Source: Haloarchaeobius iranensis
GTDB lineage: Archaea > Halobacteriota > Halobacteria > Halobacteriales > Natrialbaceae
DNA: 64,000 bases
Direction: 5' to 3'
NCBI RefSeq assembly: GCF_900103505.1
Contig: NZ_FNIA01000013.1
Location: 1 to 64,000 of the forward strand
The translations under genes were made by a program, and so were the position numbers. Below, piece by piece: positions 36,151-44,295 of this stretch; position 1 is the first letter of the stretch, and the number at the start of each line of letters is the position of its first letter. A model generated the notes under the pieces. It worked only from the letters and a program-made list of their open reading frames with translations, was not told the DNA's origin and searched no databases.

Positions 36151-37629
36151 ATGGGTTCCAGTGAGAGTGCGGCGGAGCAGTCGGACGCTAGTGGTGGGTC
36201 CAGCTGGTTCGCCGACTACTTCGGCTTCGACGAGCACGGTACAGACCTCAAAACCGAACTCCTGGCGGGGCTGACGACGTTCCTGACGATGAGCTACATC
36301 GTCGCCGTGAACCCGCAGATAATGGCTCAGACGAGGGACAACGAGGGGAACGTCACGAGTCCCGGCATCGCGCTGTCCGGCTACACCGACGACCAGGTCA
36401 TCCAGATGCTCGCGGTCGTCACCATCCTCGCGAGCGTCGCCGCCATCCTCGTGATGGCGTTCTACGCGAACCGGCCGTTCGCGCAGGCACCCGGCCTCGG
36501 ACTGAACGCCTTCTTCGCGTTCACCGTCGTCGGCGCGATGGGTATCCCGTGGCAGACAGCCCTCGCCGCCGTCGTCACCGAAGGTGTGCTGTTCATCGTC
36601 CTGACCGCCGTCGGCGCGCGGGAGTACGTCATCGGCCTCATCCCCGAACCGGTGAAGTTCTCGGTCGGAACGGGTATCGGGCTGTTCCTCGGCATCATCG
36701 GCCTGGAGGCGATGGGCATCATCACCGGCGAGGCGGGCACCATCGTCGCGCTGTCCTCCATCGCGGAGAGCCCGGCCGCCATCGTCTCCGCCGTCGGGCT
36801 GTTCCTCACCGTGGCGCTCTACGCCCGGGGGGTGAAGGGCTCCATCGTCATCGGCATCGTACTGACCACGCTCGCCGGCTTCGCGCTCTCGTTCGCCGGC
36901 ATCGGCTCGGGGTCGCTCTCGGGCGATTTCATCACCGAGGGCGCGTTCGTCGCCGGCGAACTCCCGCAGGCGACCTACGACATCACGCCGCTGGCCGGCG
37001 CGTTCCTCTCCGGCTTCCAGGACGTCGAGGCGTTCACGTTCGCACTCGTCGTGTTCACGTTCTTCTTCGTGGACTTCTTCGACACCGCCGGCACGCTCGT
37101 CGGCGTCGGCCAGGCCGGCGACTTCCTCGACGAGGACGGCGAACTGCCGGACATCGACAAGCCCCTGATGGCGGACGCGGTCGGTACGACCACGGGCGGC
37201 ATGCTCGGCACCTCGACCGTCACGACGTACATCGAGTCCGCGACCGGCGTCGAGGAGGGCGGCCGAACGGGGATGACCGCGCTCGTGGTCGCGACCCTCT
37301 TCCTCGTCTCGCTCGTGTTCGTCCCGCTCGCGGCCGCGATTCCCCTGTACGCGTCGCATATCGCGCTGGTCGTCGTGGCCATCCTGATGCTGCGCAACGT
37401 CGTCGAGGTCCAGTGGGACGACATCACCCACGCGGTCCCGGCGGGGCTGACCATCATGGTCATGCCCTTCACGTTCTCCATCGCGTACGGTATCGCGGCA
37501 GGTATCCTCAGCTATCCCATCGTCAAGACCGCCGCCGGCGAGTTCGACGAGACGAACGCCGGGCAGTGGTTGCTCGCGGGTGCGTTCCTCGTCTACTTCG
37601 CCGTGCGAACCAGCGGCATCGTCGGCTGA
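36151..37629 (+). CDS. NCS2/AzgA-type purine permease
   Basis: 492 aa with about twelve to thirteen hydrophobic segments. Family hallmarks: KTELLAGLTTFLTMSYIVAVNPQIM, FAQAPGLGLNAFFAFTVV, FVDFFDTAGTLVGVGQAG and the signature GTTTGGMLGTSTVTTYIESATGVEEGGRTG. The AzgA/PbuG subgroup transports adenine, guanine and hypoxanthine with protons. The mRNA leader is about 57 bases if transcription starts 27 bases after the TATA within the palindrome. The operator suggests repression by a nucleobase- or PRPP-sensing protein. Confidence 0.9.
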   Translation: MGSSESAAEQSDASGGSSWFADYFGFDEHGTDLKTELLAGLTTFLTMSYIVAVNPQIMAQTRDNEGNVTSPGIALSGYTDDQVIQMLAVVTILASVAAILVMAFYANRPFAQAPGLGLNAFFAFTVVGAMGIPWQTALAAVVTEGVLFIVLTAVGAREYVIGLIPEPVKFSVGTGIGLFLGIIGLEAMGIITGEAGTIVALSSIAESPAAIVSAVGLFLTVALYARGVKGSIVIGIVLTTLAGFALSFAGIGSGSLSGDFITEGAFVAGELPQATYDITPLAGAFLSGFQDVEAFTFALVVFTFFFVDFFDTAGTLVGVGQAGDFLDEDGELPDIDKPLMADAVGTTTGGMLGTSTVTTYIESATGVEEGGRTGMTALVVATLFLVSLVFVPLAAAIPLYASHIALVVVAILMLRNVVEVQWDDITHAVPAGLTIMVMPFTFSIAYGIAAGILSYPIVKTAAGEFDETNAGQWLLAGAFLVYFAVRTSGIVG

Positions 37630-37719
37630 CACCCGGTGACGCTCTCGCGCCGTGGTCTGACGCCAGCGGCGCACACGACCGCCGTCCCTTTTATCGCGAG
37701 GCGCCAAGCGGTGACCAGC

Positions 37720-37965
37720 ATGTCCAACCTCGAACTGTACGACCTCCCCGGCTGCCCGTTCTGCGCGAAGGTGAAGACAAAGCTCGACGAACTCGGCCTC
37801 GAGTACGAGACCCACGAGGTGCCACGGTCGCACAGCCAGCGCACCGAAGTGAAGGCGGTCAGCGGTCAGACGGGCGTCCCGGTTCTGGTCGACCCGGACA
37901 ACGGCGTCGAGGGGATGCCCGAGTCCGACGACATCGTCGCCTACCTCGAGAAGCAGTACGCCTGA
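37720..37965 (+). CDS. Glutaredoxin-like protein
   Basis: 81 aa thioredoxin-fold protein with CPFC at residues 12-15, TGVPVLVDPDNG (cis-Pro loop) and a C-terminal helix SDDIVAYLEKQYA. Length and motif match GST N-terminal/glutaredoxin proteins of haloarchaea, which lack glutathione but have gamma-glutamylcysteine. A redox role is likely; the partner is unknown. CTTTTATC lies about 31 bases before the ATG and may be the TATA. Confidence 0.85.
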   Translation: MSNLELYDLPGCPFCAKVKTKLDELGLEYETHEVPRSHSQRTEVKAVSGQTGVPVLVDPDNGVEGMPESDDIVAYLEKQYA

Positions 37966-38073
37966 GCGCGTCTCGGGGTCGTCCCGATGTCCGGCGGTCC
38001 CGCCGACGCGCGGGGCACGCCGTCCCGGCCGGTGACCGCGGCGGCACGGAACGGTCGGCGCGACGACAATCTT

Positions 38074-38080
38074 CTTAAAT
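38074..38080 (+). promoter_or_regulatory. TATA element of the DUF5808 gene
   Basis: CTTAAAT centred 25 bases before ATG 38102 in a GC-rich region. Fits a leaderless mRNA. Confidence 0.55.
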
Positions 38081-38101
38081 CAACCGCCCGTACGGACAGG
38101 T

Positions 38102-38374
38102 ATGTCCGATAAACCGAGTTCTGGCGAGATTCTGGGGGTTCCGTACAACTTCGAACGGCCGAGCCTGAGCCGCATGCTCTCCTCGTACTGGGAGCCCGGC
38201 GAGGGGATGCTCGTGAAGAAGCCGTTCGGCATCGGCTACACGCTGAACCTGGCGAACTGGCGTTCGTGGGTCGTCATCGCGGTGGCCGGCGGCCTGCTCT
38301 GGCAGGAGCGTAACTCCGGCTCGGAGGCTGCCGAAGATGAGGACGAGGCCGTCGAGGTCATCGTCGAGGACTAG
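38102..38374 (+). CDS. DUF5808-like small protein, 90 aa
   Basis: Recognisable start SGEILGVPYNFERPSLSRMLSSYWEPGEGMLVKKPFGIGYTLNLANWRSWVV, the GxGYTLNxxN core of DUF5808, then one hydrophobic helix (WVVIAVAGGLLW) and an acidic tail. Function not established. It abuts nuoCD stop to stop (convergent). Confidence 0.75.
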   Translation: MSDKPSSGEILGVPYNFERPSLSRMLSSYWEPGEGMLVKKPFGIGYTLNLANWRSWVVIAVAGGLLWQERNSGSEAAEDEDEAVEVIVED

Positions 38375-40030
38375 TCAGCGGTCCACTTCTCCCATGATCG
38401 TATCGAGGCTGCCCAGCGACGCGACCAGGTCGGGGACGTACTCGCCCTCGGCCATGGCGGGCAGCGCGGAGAGGTTCGAGAAGCACGGGCTCCGGATCTT
38501 GAAGCGCGCCGGCTCGTCCGTCCCATCCGAGCGCATGTAGATGCCGAGTTCGCCCTTCGCGCCCTCGACGGCGCGGTACACCTCGGTGTCGGCCTCGGGC
38601 TTGAGGGTGCGTGGGACGTTGGACTGGATGGTGCGGTCCTCCTCGGGCCACGCCTCGAGGACGTCGACGCACTGCTCGATGATCTTCGCGGACTCCTCGA
38701 CCTCCTGCAGTCGAACGAGCACGCGGGCGAAGTTGTCACAGCCGTCGCGCGTGACCACTTCCCAGTCGAGTTCGTCGTAGTAGCCGTACGGGTCGTCCCG
38801 GCGGAGGTCGTAGTCGACCCCGGAGCCGCGGGCGACGGGGCCGGTGCAGCCGTACTCCCTCGCGACCTCCGGGTCGAGGTGGCCGGTGTCGACACAGCGG
38901 AGCTGGAATATCTCGTTGCTCGTCAGCAGGTCGTGGTACTCCTCCAGCGCGGGTGGCAGCGTCGCCAGCGTCTCGCGCACGTCCGCGAAGAACGCCTCCC
39001 GCGGGTCGGGGAGGTCCCAGGCGACCCCGCCGAGTCTGAAGTAGTTGAACATCATCCGCTGCCCGGTGAGCTGTTCGAGCAAGCCCAGCGCCTTCTCACG
39101 GTCGCGGATGCCGTACTGGAAGACGGCGGTGAACTCGCCGAAGACGTCCAGTGCGTACGTCGCGATGGCGAGCATGTGGGAGGCGATGCGGCAGAGCTCG
39201 GCCCCCATCGTCCGGATGACCTGCGCGTACTCCGGCACCTCGATGTCGGCCATGTCCTCGGCGGCACGGGCGTACGCCCACTCGTTCAGCAGGCCCGCTG
39301 ACGCCCAGTCCCAGCGGTCGGGGTACGGCATGATCTGGTGGCGGTAGCTGCCGTTCTGGCACATCTGCTCCTCGCAGCGGTGGATGAAGCCGATGTCCGG
39401 GTCCACGTCGGCCACCGTCTCGCCGTCGAGCACCGTCTTGACGTGCAACACGCCGTGGGTCGACGGGTGATGTGGGCCGATGTTGAGGAACAGCGTGTCC
39501 TGCTCGCGCTCGTCGTCCCGCAGCGGGTTGGCGTGCTCCTCCAGTGGGACGACCTGTGGCTGGTCCTGGTCGTAGTCCAGCGAGAGCGGATGCCCCTGCC
39601 AGGTGCGCGGGAGGAGGATGCGCCGCGGGTCCGGGTGGTCGCCGTAGTCGATGCCGACGAGGTCGAACGCCTCGCGCTCGTGCCAGTTGGCCGTCTCGTA
39701 GACGGGGGCGGCGGACTCGCTCCACGGGTCGTCGACGCTCGTCGGGACGACGACGCTCAGCTCGTCGGTCGGGTCGTCGTACTGCTTCAGGTGGTAGATG
39801 GTCTCGTAGCGGTCCTCGTACTGCTGGGCGGTGACGCAGGAGCAGTGGTCGTAGCCCGCCTCGCGCTTGAGATGGCTGAGGACGGTCTGGACCTCGTCCG
39901 GCCGGACGACGATGCCCGGCGCGTTCAGGTGCTCCTCGCGGTCGAGGACGTACTCACCCACGAGGCCGTCGATGTCCGGTTCGGCCGCGCCTTCGGTCCG
40001 TGCCAGCGTCCCGGCCGTTCCGCCGCTCAC
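38375..40030 (-). CDS. nuoCD: NADH dehydrogenase-like complex subunit CD
   Basis: 551 aa from GTG 40030. The NuoC part (about 20-160) carries YETIYHLKQYDDP, NWHEREAFDLVGIDYGDHPDPRRILLP and TWQGHPLSLDYD; the NuoD part has IGPHHPSTHGVLHV, IGFIHRCEEQMCQNGSYRHQIMPY, GPVARGSGVDYDLRR and the C-terminal KIRSPCFSNLSALP...GSLDTIMGEVDR. It forms part of the hydrophilic arm of the haloarchaeal Nuo complex at the quinone site. GTG is favoured because AGGAGGTG sits 7 bases upstream; ATG 40099 (leaderless) is the alternative. No other nuo gene is adjacent, which is unusual. Confidence 0.9.
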   Translation of the reverse strand: MSGGTAGTLARTEGAAEPDIDGLVGEYVLDREEHLNAPGIVVRPDEVQTVLSHLKREAGYDHCSCVTAQQYEDRYETIYHLKQYDDPTDELSVVVPTSVDDPWSESAAPVYETANWHEREAFDLVGIDYGDHPDPRRILLPRTWQGHPLSLDYDQDQPQVVPLEEHANPLRDDEREQDTLFLNIGPHHPSTHGVLHVKTVLDGETVADVDPDIGFIHRCEEQMCQNGSYRHQIMPYPDRWDWASAGLLNEWAYARAAEDMADIEVPEYAQVIRTMGAELCRIASHMLAIATYALDVFGEFTAVFQYGIRDREKALGLLEQLTGQRMMFNYFRLGGVAWDLPDPREAFFADVRETLATLPPALEEYHDLLTSNEIFQLRCVDTGHLDPEVAREYGCTGPVARGSGVDYDLRRDDPYGYYDELDWEVVTRDGCDNFARVLVRLQEVEESAKIIEQCVDVLEAWPEEDRTIQSNVPRTLKPEADTEVYRAVEGAKGELGIYMRSDGTDEPARFKIRSPCFSNLSALPAMAEGEYVPDLVASLGSLDTIMGEVDR

Positions 40031-40120
40031 GGCGCGGCACCTCCTGTGTGACTCGTCGGTCGCTCCATACCGGTGTTCGTGCCCCACGAGCCACGGCATT
40101 TTGGTCGCAGTCGCTAGGGG

Positions 40121-40127
40121 ATTTAAG
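40121..40127. promoter_or_regulatory. Shared bidirectional TATA box, nuoCD and bat-HTH gene
   Basis: ATTTAAG is nearly symmetric and lies 27 bases before the ATG at 40151 (+) and 25 bases before the ATG at 40099 (-). No other AT-rich stretch is in the 52-base interval between them, so one TATA box probably serves both directions. Confidence 0.6.
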
Positions 40128-40150
40128 TCCCCGGCCCGAACCCGCCGCCG

Positions 40151-40804
40151 ATGAAGTACCTGCAGGTCACGTTCAGGCACTCGGCGGAGACCATCCACCC
40201 GATGCACGAGTTCGTCTGCGACCACGGAAGGTACGACGAGTACCACCTCGTGAACTGGAACTTCGCCACGCCCGACGCGAACACGCTCCTGTTCCACGTC
40301 CGCGGCCCGCGCGAACCCTACGAGGGGGCGCTCCGGGAGGTCGAGGGGGTCCGGTCGTTCGAGGTCGCACCGCTCGGCGACGACCGGTTCTACGTCTACG
40401 TCATGGACGAGCCGGACGAGACCGGGCGGGGGCTGATGGACGCGTTCTCCCGGCCGAGCATCGCCGCCGTCCCGCCGCTGTCCTACCGGATGGACCGCTC
40501 GGTGTCCATCGGGGTCCTCGGCGAGCCCGACCGCCTCTGGGAGGTGTTCGAGGCGACCCCGGACGGTATCGACGTCGACATCGAGCGGGTCGGCCAGTAC
40601 GCCGCGGACCCGGCTGTCGCCGGCGCACGGCTCACGGACCGCCAGCGCGAGGCCGTCCGCGTCGCACAGGAACTCGGCTACTACGAGGTGCCGCGGGACG
40701 CCACCGTGGCGGACGTGGCCAACGCGCTCGACTGCTCGACGGGCACCGCCGCCGAACATCTCCAGAAGGCCGCCGCCGAACTGCTCGGCGACCTGGACTG
40801 CTGA
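40151..40804 (+). CDS. Bat-type helix-turn-helix regulator
   Basis: 217 aa. An N-terminal sensor-like domain (about 1-145, KYLQVTFRHSAETIHPMHEFV) is followed by the bacterioopsin-activator HTH: LTDRQREAVRVAQELGYYEVPRDATVADVANALDCSTGTAAEHLQKAAAEL. This LTxRQ...GYY..PR..T...A..L form is the HTH_10 signature. Target genes are unknown; nuoCD shares its promoter and may be controlled with it. Confidence 0.88.
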   Translation: MKYLQVTFRHSAETIHPMHEFVCDHGRYDEYHLVNWNFATPDANTLLFHVRGPREPYEGALREVEGVRSFEVAPLGDDRFYVYVMDEPDETGRGLMDAFSRPSIAAVPPLSYRMDRSVSIGVLGEPDRLWEVFEATPDGIDVDIERVGQYAADPAVAGARLTDRQREAVRVAQELGYYEVPRDATVADVANALDCSTGTAAEHLQKAAAELLGDLDC

Positions 40805-40862
40805 CTGTCGGGTGTCGACCGCGACCGACGGCTCTTTGACGCCGACACGCCGACGCTACCGC

Positions 40863-41426
40863 ATGACGATTCGCTTCGTGACGAGCAACGAGGGGAAGGT
40901 TCGCGAGGCCAGCGAGTACCTCACCGAACCCGTCGAGCAGGTGAACTACGACTACACCGAGATACAGAGCGACGACCTCGGCGACATCGCCGCCCACGGC
41001 GCACGCGAGGCGTTCGCCCACCTGGGCGGCGAGGCGCCGGTGCTGGTCGACGACGCCGGGCTCTTCTGCGACGCCTTCGACGGCTTCCCGGGCCCGTACT
41101 CGGCCTACGTCCAGGACACCGTCGGCGTGGGGGGCGTCCGCGAACTCGTCGCCACCGCCGACGACGACCGGGCGCGATTCCGGACCGTCCTCGCGTACTA
41201 CGACGGCGACGAGGTCGTCACGTTCGACGGCGCGGTCCAGGGTCGCATCGTCGACCCGCGCGGCGACGGCGGTTTCGGATACGACCCCATCTTCGAGCAC
41301 GACGGGCAGACGCTCGCGGAGATGAGCACCGCCGAGAAGAACGCCATCAGCCACCGTGGCCGCGCCCTGGCGAAGTTCGCGGACTGGCTCGCCGCCGAGC
41401 CAGCCGAGCGGAAGGGGCCACGGTAG
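40863..41426 (+). CDS. XTP/dITP pyrophosphatase (Ham1/RdgB)
   Basis: 187 aa. Removes deaminated purine nucleotides (XTP, ITP, dITP) by release of pyrophosphate. Signature stretches: FVTSNEGKVREASEYL, VDDAGLFCDAFDGFPGPYSAYV (catalytic Asp pair) and GDGGFGYDPIFEHDGQTLAEMSTAEKNAISHRGRAL. Complete and of normal length. 58 bases after the bat-HTH gene in the same direction. Confidence 0.92.
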   Translation: MTIRFVTSNEGKVREASEYLTEPVEQVNYDYTEIQSDDLGDIAAHGAREAFAHLGGEAPVLVDDAGLFCDAFDGFPGPYSAYVQDTVGVGGVRELVATADDDRARFRTVLAYYDGDEVVTFDGAVQGRIVDPRGDGGFGYDPIFEHDGQTLAEMSTAEKNAISHRGRALAKFADWLAAEPAERKGPR

Positions 41427-41620
41427 CCCCCCATCCGCTCACCCGGCAGTTCAAGTACGAAGCCGGGGACAGGGTCGGCGTGTACTGACGACCGACCCCC
41501 GGCTGACCGAGGCGCGAGCGCGGCACATCGCCGGGGGCAGCAGCGCGCCGCCTGTTCGCCATCGCGTTCCGTCCGACCGAAACCCGAAGGGTTACTCTCC
41601 CGGCGTCCCCCGTTGCCGAT

Positions 41621-42400
41621 ATGACACGCGACACCGCCCTCGTCACCGGCGCGTCCGCCGGCATCGGTCGCGAGCTCGCCAGACAGTTCGCCCGTCACGG
41701 CCACGACGTCGTCGCCGTCGCCCGCAGCGAGGCGACGCTCGACGAGGTGGCCGACGAGATAGAGTCCCGCTACGCCGTCGACGTGACGCCGCTCCCGATG
41801 GACCTCGACCGGGACGGCGCGAGCCAGGAGCTGTACGACGCGGTTCACGAGCGCGGCCTCGACGTGGGTATCCTCGTGAACAACGTCGGTATCGGCACCT
41901 ACGGCCCGTTCGCCGACAGCGACCTCGACGAGGAGCGCACGCAGCTCCGGCTCAACGTCGTCACGCTCGTCGAGCTGACCCGGCTGTTCCTCGACGACTT
42001 CACCGCGCAGGACCGCGGGAAGATCCTCAACGTGGGCTCGACCGCTGGCTTCCAGCCGGGGCCGTTCATGGCCGGCTACTACGCCAGCAAGGCGTACGTC
42101 AACTCCTTCACCGAGGCGCTCGCCGAGGAGCTCCGCGAGACCGGCGTCTCCGCGACGGTGCTCGCTCCGGGTCCCGTGGACACGGACTTCCAGTCGCGTG
42201 CGGGCATGACGGACTCGGCGGTCGGGTCGACGTACAAACAGCCCGTCGAGGATGTCGCGAAGGCCGGCTACACCGGGCTGATGAAGGGCAAGGCGGTCGT
42301 CGTCCCGGGGCTGCCGATGAAGGCGCTGTACCTGCTGTCGCGTGTGACGCCGCGACCCATCCTCCGGCGGGTCGCACGGATTGTCAACGAAGAGCGGTAA
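41621..42400 (+). CDS. Short-chain dehydrogenase/reductase
   Basis: 259 aa SDR with TGASAGIGRELARQFA (cofactor binding), NNVGIGTYG, catalytic Ser in NVGSTAGFQ, and YYASKAY (Tyr and Lys of YxxxK). The end with VPGLPMKALYLLSRVTPRPILRRVARIVNE resembles DltE/3-oxoacyl reductase-like lipid-associated SDRs. NADP preference is plausible (Arg after second strand, VAVARSEATL) but not certain. Substrate unknown. Confidence 0.87.
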   Translation: MTRDTALVTGASAGIGRELARQFARHGHDVVAVARSEATLDEVADEIESRYAVDVTPLPMDLDRDGASQELYDAVHERGLDVGILVNNVGIGTYGPFADSDLDEERTQLRLNVVTLVELTRLFLDDFTAQDRGKILNVGSTAGFQPGPFMAGYYASKAYVNSFTEALAEELRETGVSATVLAPGPVDTDFQSRAGMTDSAVGSTYKQPVEDVAKAGYTGLMKGKAVVVPGLPMKALYLLSRVTPRPILRRVARIVNEER

Positions 42401-42439
42401 TCGCAAGTCGTATTGGGCTCCTGTCCGGCGGTTACGGTG

Positions 42440-42643
42440 ATGTCCTCCGGAACGTTCGTCAGGCGACTTGGCCCCCATCGAGCCGCGTTGCTCGCTGCCG
42501 GTGGTAGCGCCACCGCGCTCCTGCTGGTGGCTGCACTGCTCTTCCTGGCCGACTCCGTGCTGTACTGGCTGGTCCTCGGGTTCGCGCCGGTCGACTTCGG
42601 TCTCGTCTACCTCCTCCTCAAGCGGAGCTTCGAGCAGGCCTGA
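42440..42643 (+). CDS. Small two-helix membrane protein, 67 aa
   Basis: MSSGTFVRRLGPHRAAL then two hydrophobic segments (LLAAGGSATALLLVAALLFL and VLYWLVLGFAPVDFGLVYLLL) and a short charged tail. 40 bases after the SDR. No family known. Convergent with the PIN gene, stops one base apart. Confidence 0.6.
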   Translation: MSSGTFVRRLGPHRAALLAAGGSATALLLVAALLFLADSVLYWLVLGFAPVDFGLVYLLLKRSFEQA

Positions 42644-43114
42644 TCAGGCCCGCGGGTCGCGGTCCGGCCCCGGGTACTCGCCACCGACCGTGGCCTCGTA
42701 CAGGCTCTCGGCGTCGAACAGCCGTGCGAACGCGTCCGGTGTCCGGACGCTGACCGACATCCGGCGGTTCAGGTTCGCCCCGGCGTCGACGCTACCCAGC
42801 CCCTCGTCGAAGCTGAGGAGGTGTGCGGCCCGCCCCCGGTACGCCGACGCGAGACCAGGGTGGTCGGTCGCGGGGTGGTCGACTGGCTCGCGCTCCCGTT
42901 CGATCCGCTCGCGCCAGTCCGCGGCGAGCGACGCGTCCGTCAGCGTCGCGATGACCGCCGCCGCGTCGTCGAGCAGATGGTCGCTCGCGACCAGTGTCAC
43001 CCAGTCGTGTCGCCGGACGTGGTCCATGGCCGCGCGGCTCGCCCCGTCACAGCAGAGGTCGGCGACGAGTACGTCCGCGTCGGCGACGACGCGGGCGGCA
43101 GCCTCAACGCCCAT
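42644..43114 (-). CDS. PIN-domain-like protein, 156 aa
   Basis: Start at ATG 43114, overlapping the end of the 45-aa gene by 11 bases. PIN-like layout: VVADADVLVADL (first Asp), WVTLVASDHLLDDAAAVIATL (second acidic position) and AAHLLSFDEGLGSVDAGANLN (third Asp). Family knowledge: PIN domains are Mg-dependent RNases, including VapC toxins and rRNA processing enzymes. It is the last gene of a coupled three-gene operon. I recall a haloarchaeal DUF (7384) of this type but am not sure. Confidence 0.65.
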   Translation of the reverse strand: MGVEAAARVVADADVLVADLCCDGASRAAMDHVRRHDWVTLVASDHLLDDAAAVIATLTDASLAADWRERIEREREPVDHPATDHPGLASAYRGRAAHLLSFDEGLGSVDAGANLNRRMSVSVRTPDAFARLFDAESLYEATVGGEYPGPDRDPRA

Positions 43115-43241
43115 CGCCGCCCTCCTCGTCGGCGTCCGGGTCGTCGGCGCTCGCGGCACGGCGTTCGGTGAGCGTCGCCCGCACGTCGTCGACGGTCACG
43201 TCGTACGCGGCCGCCCGGTCGAACAGCGCTTCCCAGCTCAT
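43104..43241 (-). CDS. 45-aa acidic small protein between aldolase and PIN genes
   Basis: Reads MSWEALFDRAAAYDVTVDDVRATLTERRA then an Asp/Glu-rich tail to stop at 43104-43106. The ATG overlaps the stop of the dapA-like gene (ATGA) and its end overlaps the PIN start by 11 bases, so it is tightly coupled on both sides. The N-terminal 30 residues would form two helices. A helical partner just before a PIN gene is also the VapB-VapC arrangement, but no DNA-binding motif is seen. Confidence 0.7.
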   Translation of the reverse strand: MSWEALFDRAAAYDVTVDDVRATLTERRAASADDPDADEEGGDGR

Positions 43242-44101
43242 CGTGCGGCCTCGACGAGTTCGGCGAGCTCGGTCGCGGTGGCGTCGTCGACCGGGCCGAA
43301 CGGCCGCCGGACGTGGCCGGCGGGGAGCGACCGCGAGCGCATCGCGGCCTTCAGTCCCGGGACGCCGTAGCGGGCGGTGACCGCTCGGTTCAGTTCGACG
43401 AGCGCCCGGTTCAGCGCGCGTGCACCGTCGTCGTCCCCGTCGGCGTGGCGTTCGTACACCTCGCTCGCGCGTTCGGGGACGACGTTCGCCAGCGCGAGGA
43501 CCCCACCGTCAGCGCCGTGGTCGAGTCCGGCAGCGTAGATGCTTCCGCTCCCGACGAGCACGGCGAAGTCGGCGTCCTCGGTGAGCGCAGCGGTGCGCTG
43601 GAGCCGTTCGAGGTTCCCGCTCGAGTCCTTGATGCCACCGACGTTCGGGTGTGTCGCGAGCGACTCGACGGTGCGCGGGTCGAGCGCCGTCTCGGTGTAC
43701 TTCGGGACGCTGTAGAGGTAGATGGGGATGGGGCTCTCGTCGGCGAGGTCGCGGTAGTACGACGCGAGTGCCGACTGGTCGTGTCTGAAGTAGTAGGGGG
43801 TCACCACGAGCGCGGCGTCGGCACCGGCCGCGGCGGCAGCCTCGGTGTCGGCGAGCGTCTCGCGGTAGCCCGGCTGCCCCGTGCCGGCGAGGACGGGCAC
43901 CTCGCTTCGGTCGGCGACGACCTCGACGACGCGACGGCGCTCCACTGGCGTGAGCAGTGGTGCCTCGCTGTTCGACCCACACGGCACGACGAAATCGACC
44001 CCGGCGTCGGTGACGCGGTCGACCAGCGCGCGGAGTGCGGCTTCGTCCACGTCGCCGGTCTCGTCGAAGGGTGTCACGAGCGGCAGTCCGGTGCCTTGCA
44101 T
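43238..44101 (-). CDS. Dihydrodipicolinate synthase family aldolase
   Basis: 287 aa class I aldolase of the DapA/NanA/KDG-aldolase group. Schiff-base lysine K158 in GGIKDSSGN and the catalytic Tyr130 in IYLYSVPKYT. The phosphate/carboxylate loop reads PCGSNSEAPLL instead of the GTTGE(S/A) of lysine-pathway DapA, so true DapA activity is doubtful and a 2-keto-3-deoxy acid or related substrate is as likely. First gene of the operon with the 45-aa and PIN genes. Confidence 0.82.
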   Translation of the reverse strand: MQGTGLPLVTPFDETGDVDEAALRALVDRVTDAGVDFVVPCGSNSEAPLLTPVERRRVVEVVADRSEVPVLAGTGQPGYRETLADTEAAAAAGADAALVVTPYYFRHDQSALASYYRDLADESPIPIYLYSVPKYTETALDPRTVESLATHPNVGGIKDSSGNLERLQRTAALTEDADFAVLVGSGSIYAAGLDHGADGGVLALANVVPERASEVYERHADGDDDGARALNRALVELNRAVTARYGVPGLKAAMRSRSLPAGHVRRPFGPVDDATATELAELVEAAR

Positions 44102-44295
44102 GGTCGTAGTGAGTCGGCGGGACGACAAAAGCGAACCGCTGGCGGGTATCCGCGTCGGTGTGCGACAAACGTCTGACGTAGCTTTATGAGCAACCGATGT
44201 CACGAACCGATAGGGCGCGCACGACGGCCTCGAACTCCCATCCTACACGTCGCGCGCCCGGTAGCTGTCTCTCCCCCCTTTCCACCTTCACACGC

